From: Desarmillaria ectypa
Lineage: Eukaryota; Basidiomycota; Agaricomycetes; Agaricales; Physalacriaceae
Length of the DNA stretch: 64,000 nucleotides
Direction: 5' to 3'
Assembly (NCBI GenBank): GCA_030407005.1
Contig: JAUDYN010000006.1
Span: 2,604,001 to 2,668,000, forward strand
Shown: positions 58,914 through 64,000 of the stretch, in pieces
Layout: the number at the start of each line of letters is the position of its first letter
Numbering within the stretch: the stretch's first letter is position 1
Made by a program: the position numbers and the translations under genes
Notes under the pieces: generated by a model
The model's input: the letters and a program-made list of their open reading frames with translations, nothing else
What the model was told of the DNA's origin: nothing
Database searches by the model: none

Positions 58914-59512
58914 GATTGTAGGTGGAGGGCGCAATTAAAGTCAAAGGAATGTTAGTGAAAAGGAAGGTGAGATTTCCCAGCAAAAAGGGAAGACAGTCAG
59001 ACCCAGGAAGGGCGTCTGCTATATAGTGAGTATGACACCGTGAATGGTTCTTCCATCAGTTAGCTCGTAGGTTCGTGTTGGAATGCTGATGCAGGCGCCT
59101 ACATGGTCAGATTCATGATCATTGCGTCTATGCAAGCAGTCTAAGTAAGCGTTCACAGACCACCATGCACCATGCAAGTTGTAATAGTGAGTACTTGCAA
59201 TCAAATCATTAATCCCTTCCATCTCAGTAAGGAACGATTGAATGGAATACATCCGTGAGTTTTCATTTATGTTCAGCATGATAAAGAGAAAAATATTCCA
59301 TAGAATTTCTCTAGGATATTCAGTAGGACACTTGTAGGATGGCCGTGCTGTGATGGTGGTTGCGTCGCAGGGTCCTCCCGGGACTCGGACCGAACATGTT
59401 ACACTACCGTCACTTCCGTGACAATAATTTCTCTCCTCTCGTTTTCACAAGAAGAACCGTGTTGACGGTCTCGGACACTGCAGAGCCTTCTCAGGCTATA
59501 AATTCACTCAAA
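58914..59512. promoter_or_regulatory. divergent intergenic region, tyrosinase and YTM1
   Basis: Start codons at 58913 (-) and 59513 (+) face away from each other. The small frames inside (for example 59019-59279, minus) have no family resemblance. No distinctive motif was seen. Confidence 0.45.
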
Positions 59513-61055
59513 ATGGCCTCTTCATCGTCCTCAGGGCCTTCCGTCCCCGTAGTATTCACTACACAGACACCATACCCTCTACCAACCCAAAAATTCATGA
59601 TTCCAGCAACATGGAAGCGGTTCCAACTTTCCCAGCTAATAAACAAGGCCCTATCTCTGTCGACTCCAGTACCATTTGACTTTCTGGTGAAAAAGGAAGT
59701 TCTATCCAGTAGTCTGGGGGAGTGGTGTGCAGAGAATGGTGTTGCAGAGGTTCGTCCTTTTCATGAAATATGATTTCGGTGATTCTTATGACTGTGTAGG
59801 AAGAAACCTTAGAGATCGAATATATTGAATCCATTCTTCCTCCCCAAAAAATGTCCGACCAGCCTCATGAAGACTGGGTCTCGTCGGTTTCTTGTAAACT
59901 TCAAGGGTGTGTGAGTGTTCTTTTGGTACCTTTTTATTTCTTGGTTGTGGTACTCCCCCCCTCCATCTTGGTCTCCGAACGCATTTTCCATCTTCTATCA
60001 ATACCCTATCAGTATGAGGCAAATTTTCTGACGATTTTTTGAATAGGTACTTCCTTACAGGCTCTTATGACGGCGTAGTTCGTGCATTTGACTATTCTCA
60101 AAAATTGGATACGGCTTGTTCCATCCATTCTGCGCCTATAACTTCTATATGCGTGGTTCCTGCGAACGCAGATGACGATTCACATCTTGTAGCAAGTGCT
60201 TCGCACGATTTGACTGCTCAGTTGACGCGTATTACATTGGGTGCTGAGAAATCGCGTTCACAGTCGCTCGCAACTTTGCATCTACACACGTCGCCCCTTG
60301 CCTCAATTGCGTCGAATGCCACGGGCTCGCACCTCCTGACCGCCTCTTGGGATGGTCTCGTCGGTCTTTGGGATACCAAAATACCCACAAGCGACGAAGT
60401 CCCGGAGGAAACTGTCGACCACGAACGAAAAAAGAGGCGAAAACTCGATGCATCTACCAAACCAAAGCGCAAGGCACCTCAGGCGGTACTGAAATCGCAC
60501 ACTTTGCGAGTATCTCGAGCTCTGTTCAGCGACAATGATACCAAGACCGCATACAGCTGTGGATTCGATTCCACAGTGCGGACATGGGATATTGAAAACG
60601 AAATCTGTACCCAGACCATCGTAAGTGCTGCGTCTCTTTTGGATGGCCTCTGTAGTAATTCCCGTTAATAGACGGCTTCTGAAAAACCATTCTTGGATAT
60701 GATCATCTCGTCGGATGGCAACATGGCGCTTGCTGCCTCGACTGATCGCACTATTTCGCTGTACGATTTGCGCGGGGGCGTTGTATCTGTCACCGGGTCA
60801 CTTATGCACCCCGCAACGCCATCATGCGTGGCCAAGGCATCGTCGTCGCTCCACCAGATCGTCAGCGGTGCCTATGACGGCGTTGTCCGGCTGTGGGATC
60901 TACGGAGCACCAAGGGCGCGTTGTCGAGCTTTAAGGCCTGGGAAGGGAAGAAAAAGGTGCTCGCCATCGACTGGAAGAGAGGCCTTGTTGGTGTCGGTGG
61001 TGAAGGCGGATTGGAGGTATGGAAAGCGGGAGAAGATGGCAGTAAGATCGGCTAA
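59513..61055 (+). CDS. YTM1: ribosome biogenesis protein YTM1 (WDR12)
   Basis: With Nop7 and Erb1 it forms the nucleolar complex that matures the 60S subunit. The start is MASSSSSGPSVPVVFTTQTP. The NLE domain (about residues 12-100) has MIPATWKRFQLSQLINKALS and PVPFDFLVKKEVLSSSLGEW; the NLE of Ytm1 is pulled by the Rea1 ATPase to release the complex. WD40 repeats follow: GYFLTGSYDGVVRAFDYS, SHLVASASHDLTAQL, GSHLLTASWDGLVGLWDTK, TAYSCGFDSTVRTWDIE, MALAASTDRTISLYDLR, QIVSGAYDGVVRLWDLR and GLVGVGGEGGLEVWKAGEDG at the end. A basic insert (KKRRKLDASTKPKRK) is a likely nuclear signal. Three introns, all in phase. Confidence 0.95.
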
Positions 61056-61320
61056 GTTGTATTGGCTGCGGTATTTGACAGCAAATGTAGCCGATAATAT
61101 TTTGCCGCATAATACTCTCTTTTTTGACACAGGGTGTGATGAGAGACATGTCTACAATATTTTCTTGGGATGTGTATCTAACGTTGGCATCACCTATACC
61201 GGTGTATGAGGAAGCGAAGATGAGATCAATGCGGCACGTGCACTCACCGCCACGTACACCGTGATTTTTGTACACGTTCTCTTTCGTTCCTTCGCTTTTT
61301 TCGTTCCTTCATTTTCTACC
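61056..61320. other. short intergenic region, YTM1 to SURF4 homologue
   Basis: 265 bp between tandem genes on the plus strand; it holds the end of one and the promoter of the next. The pyrimidine stretch ttctctttcgttccttcgct (61278) precedes the start codon. Confidence 0.5.
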
Positions 61321-62570
61321 ATGTCCTCCAGGATCAACATTGCTCGCCCACAGTCGAGCTCATACAACATGGACCCCCACGGGCTCTCGAATTCCCGCCC
61401 ATCGTCAGGCTACCGAGCAGCCAACCCAGATGATCCTCTGGAAAAGCTGCGAACGATTAGCAAGACCGTCGAGGACAACGTCGAGATCTACAGCCAACCA
61501 TTGAAACCCCATTTGCCGGCAATTGGACGTTTTCTTATTGTGGTGACCTTCTTGGAGGATGCGCTGAGAATCGTGACCCAGTGGGGAGACCAGATTTGGT
61601 ACTTGCAGCAGTATGTTGTCTGACCTCGCTGCCCGCCGTTTCCGGGATTCACCTGCAGTGAAATAGGCACAGAAAGTTTCCCTGGGGCATTTCACATTTC
61701 TTCCTTATTCTCAACGTTGTCGTGAGTTTGCTCTTTACTGTGCGAAGCGGTGTTCCCACGACGTTGGTTCGTTCATAGACAATGTTGTCCGCTTCTTCTG
61801 CGGTTATTCTCAAGCGACACACGGAATATGCGGTCGCAGGTCTCTTGAGCGTGGTCATTATCCAAGGCTTTGGTTACGGTCTCATATTCGACATGACCTT
61901 TTTCCTGCGCAACCTCAGTGTCATCGGTGGCCTCTTTATGGTTTTCAGCGACTCGATGGTTACGCGAAAGAAACTCTTTGCCGGCATACCTACTATAAGT
62001 GAAACCGACCGCAAGAAATAGTACGCCTAGTTGTCTTTGACCTTTGAATCGGCCTAACGCCCGCTCAGCTTCCTTCTCGCCGGTCGCGTTCTTCTCATTT
62101 TCCTATTCCTCGGTTTTATCATTCAGGGAAAATGGAGCATTGCGCGTGTCTTTGTGTCGATAGTCGGTCTCGCTGCGTGTATCATGGTGGCCGTTGGTTT
62201 CAAAGCCAAGTGGTCTGCCGCGTTCCTTGTTATCGTTCTCAGCTCGTTCAACGTCTTTGCGAACAACTGGTGGAGTGTTCCCTCCGCGCACCCACAAAGG
62301 GATTTCCTTAAGTATGTCTTTCATGCCACTCTTATGCACATCCTCTGACGACCTTCTAGGTATGATTTCTTCCAGACACTTTGTACGTTCAGAAGGAGTT
62401 TCATTCTATTCCTCTCGCTGACTCTAATCGTAGCTATCGTTGGTGGCCTTATACTCTTGGTGAACATGGGGCCTGGTAAGTGTCAAAAGATGTATTCCCA
62501 CATGAACATTCGCATCTTACCTTTGCATCCAGGTGGGCTCTCTGTGGATGAGAAAAAGAAGACTTACTAG
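61321..62570 (+). CDS. ERV29: SURF4 / Erv29 family ER-Golgi cargo receptor
   Basis: Erv29/SURF4 packs soluble secretory cargo into COPII vesicles. The start MSSRINIARPQSSSYNMDPH precedes PLEKLRTISKTVEDNVEIYS. The SURF4 signature IGRFLIVVTFLEDALRIVTQ, WGDQIWYLQQ then HRKFPWGISHFFLILNVVTM follows. Several membrane spans are visible (YAVAGLLSVVIIQGFGYG, VLLIFLFLGFIIQGKW, FVSIVGLAACIMVAVGFKAK), along with FNVFANNWWSVPSAHPQRDF, KYDFFQTLSIVGGLILLVNM and the end GPGGLSVDEKKKTY. The C-terminal lysines fit the COPI retrieval signal of the family. About five introns, some frames checked only by family match. Intact. Confidence 0.93.
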
Positions 62571-62701
62571 AAGGGTAGTGGGTGGGACGGTCAGTATGTT
62601 GGACACTCCTACGCTTTGCATGTAATTGGCATTCTCCAAAAAACTACAGCTTCAGCTTTCAAATTAAATCCGAAGGCTTGTAACATAATATTCCAATAAG
62701 A

Positions 62702-64000
62702 TCACATTCTCCGGAATACATTTTTACTTCCACTCCGTATGCCCTGTCTGCGTTGGGTTCGGCCTTTACGGTCATGCTCTGCTACCTCGGCCATGGGTTC
62801 GCCACCTCGTTCAAGGCTGGCGCCGAAGGTTTCGACACCTTTGCGCTTATATTGAGACTTGGAACCAGATTTCTGGTCAGCGTTCGAAGGTACCCAACTG
62901 AGTTCCACCTCGCCATCGTGTGGATTTGGCCGAGGTGCGGCCTTAGACGGACCCTTGCGGCGTTGACCAAAGGTGGCGTCCTTGTTCATACTCCGAGCAC
63001 CATTTTGCACACGCATCGGTACCATATTGACATTTGCCACCCGATTTTGCTGTCGCGTTCGGTCATAAGCTTCTTTGGCACGAACGTTTTGTTGTCCAGG
63101 ACGCGCTCGTCGGTCGAATTTGGTAAGCTCTTGAGATGAAACTTTTAAGTACATGAAATAAGAATACAAAGGAAAAAACGTACCGCCGGCGTCACTGCTA
63201 TCACTTCCACTCTCGCTTCCGTCGTCGCTGTCATCTTCGCTATTGCCAAGACCATCGGATGAAACTTTATCGCTCTCCTCTTCCTCATCTTCAACCGCAG
63301 TCTTACCCTTACCGATTCTAGACTGCGCCACCGACGAGGGGTTCAGCAATGCATACTCCCGGCTAGTCTCGTCAATTGCAAATGCCGCATCTTCAAACAC
63401 TTGTGTGAACCGAGGGTCACTCAGCAAACTGGGTTTCTTCTGTTGGCTGGTCGGCTCATCCACATCCATCGCGTTCTCTCCCTTTCTCTCTGCCGCCTTG
63501 CGCTTCTTCTTCAAGGCGCGCTCCTCTTCCTTCAATATTTTCTCCGCTAGCGCTTTGTTCACCTTGACGCCAACGTCCTTCTTCGTCCGGATACGCGTCT
63601 CCGCCATCTTTTCCATCTTTTCGCGGACCATCTTCTCTCGGTGCTCAGCGTATGCAAATGGATTGACAATGAGACGCGCCGTCTCGTAAAGCTTGAACGA
63701 GACAAAGTATCCATGCATGTACGGCTTTAAGGCAGGCGTACCAACCAGGTGATCCAGGCCCAGTCTGAAGACATATCGATAATCAACCCCATAAAGAAAC
63801 ACGGAAGTAAAAGAAAAACACGAACGTCGACAATTCCTTTCTCCCGACAAACTTGTAATCCTCGTAAACAGACCGCAGGGTCTGGTCTTCCATTTCCTCC
63901 GTGATATTCTCAAGGAAGCTGGCCCACCGCGGTGCGGGCCCGAGCTGCGGAATGTAATAAGTGCCCATTTGAATGCCTTCGTTGGCAGTCATTAGAAGCC
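62702..64000 (-). CDS. ENP2: nucleolar protein ENP2 / NOL10 (5' partial)
   Basis: Enp2/NOL10 is a component of the 90S pre-ribosome needed for 18S rRNA processing. Only the C-terminal part is in the window; the frame is open through 64000, and the WD40 part lies off the right edge. Visible are LLMTANEGIQMGTYYIPQLG, PAPRWASFLENITEEMEDQT and YEDYKFVGRKEL, then after an intron LGLDHLVGTPALKPYMHGYF, NPFAYAEHREKMVREKMEKM, AETRIRTKKDVGVKVNKALA and the NUC153-like LLSDPRFTQVFEDAAFAIDE. An acidic Ser/Asp stretch follows, an intron near 63140-63185, and a basic tail ending KNVFRRM. All are family landmarks. Its stop is 131 bp from that of the SURF4 homologue (tail to tail). Confidence 0.93.

Overview
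The window is nuclear DNA of a filamentous basidiomycete, most likely a mushroom-forming agaricomycete. Almost every gene is split by many short introns (mostly about 50-60 nt, GT-AG). The gene families also fit: a short secreted tyrosinase, an HNH-domain protein of the kind expanded in mushrooms, isopenicillin-N-synthase-like oxygenases, a GH16-like glucanase, a six-cysteine secreted protein and several basidiomycete-type orphans. There are no operons and I found no tRNA or rRNA gene. I joined exons by hand from frame, splice signals and family resemblance. The splice-resolved models (2.6-4.3 kb orphan, 18.0-20.2 kb orphan, cysteine-rich protein, most tyrosinase exons) are the firmest.

Layout. 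0-4.3 kb: the 3' part of a LARP1/Sro9-type RNA-binding protein (+) converges on a six-exon orphan (-). 4.4-7.4 kb: two diverged copies of one roughly 300 bp block. One lies upstream of the orphan, the other upstream of a broken HNH gene. 7.4-17 kb: S-adenosylhomocysteine hydrolase (-), a Ser/Pro-rich coiled-coil orphan (+), a GTT1-like glutathione transferase (-) and a KAR5-family karyogamy protein (+). 18-24.2 kb: a Ser-rich orphan (+) converges on a CCCH/RRM/RBR ubiquitin ligase (-), one of whose introns carries a 119 bp near-perfect inverted repeat. 24.2-26.9 kb is empty of recognisable genes.

26.9-36 kb is the accessory, decaying part. It holds fragments of two Fe(II)/2-oxoglutarate-type oxygenases around a broken NCS1 nucleobase permease, a tandem pair of small secreted-protein genes (one without a start codon, the other with an in-frame stop), an intact secreted GH16-like enzyme, an intact small cysteine-rich secreted protein, and the remains of a second GH16 copy.

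36-64 kb is dense housekeeping sequence: proteasome subunit RPN1, a B-type cyclin, a PARP-zinc-finger chromatin-type protein, the NatA auxiliary subunit NAA15 head-to-head with the cohesin regulator PDS5 (152 bp apart), a beta-trefoil protein, a tyrosinase, ribosome-biogenesis factor YTM1, a SURF4/Erv29 cargo receptor, and the 3' part of nucleolar ENP2/NOL10, which runs off the right edge. The clearest unusual signals are the intronic inverted repeat, the shared upstream block, the decayed permease/oxygenase cluster and the CCCH-RRM-RBR architecture.
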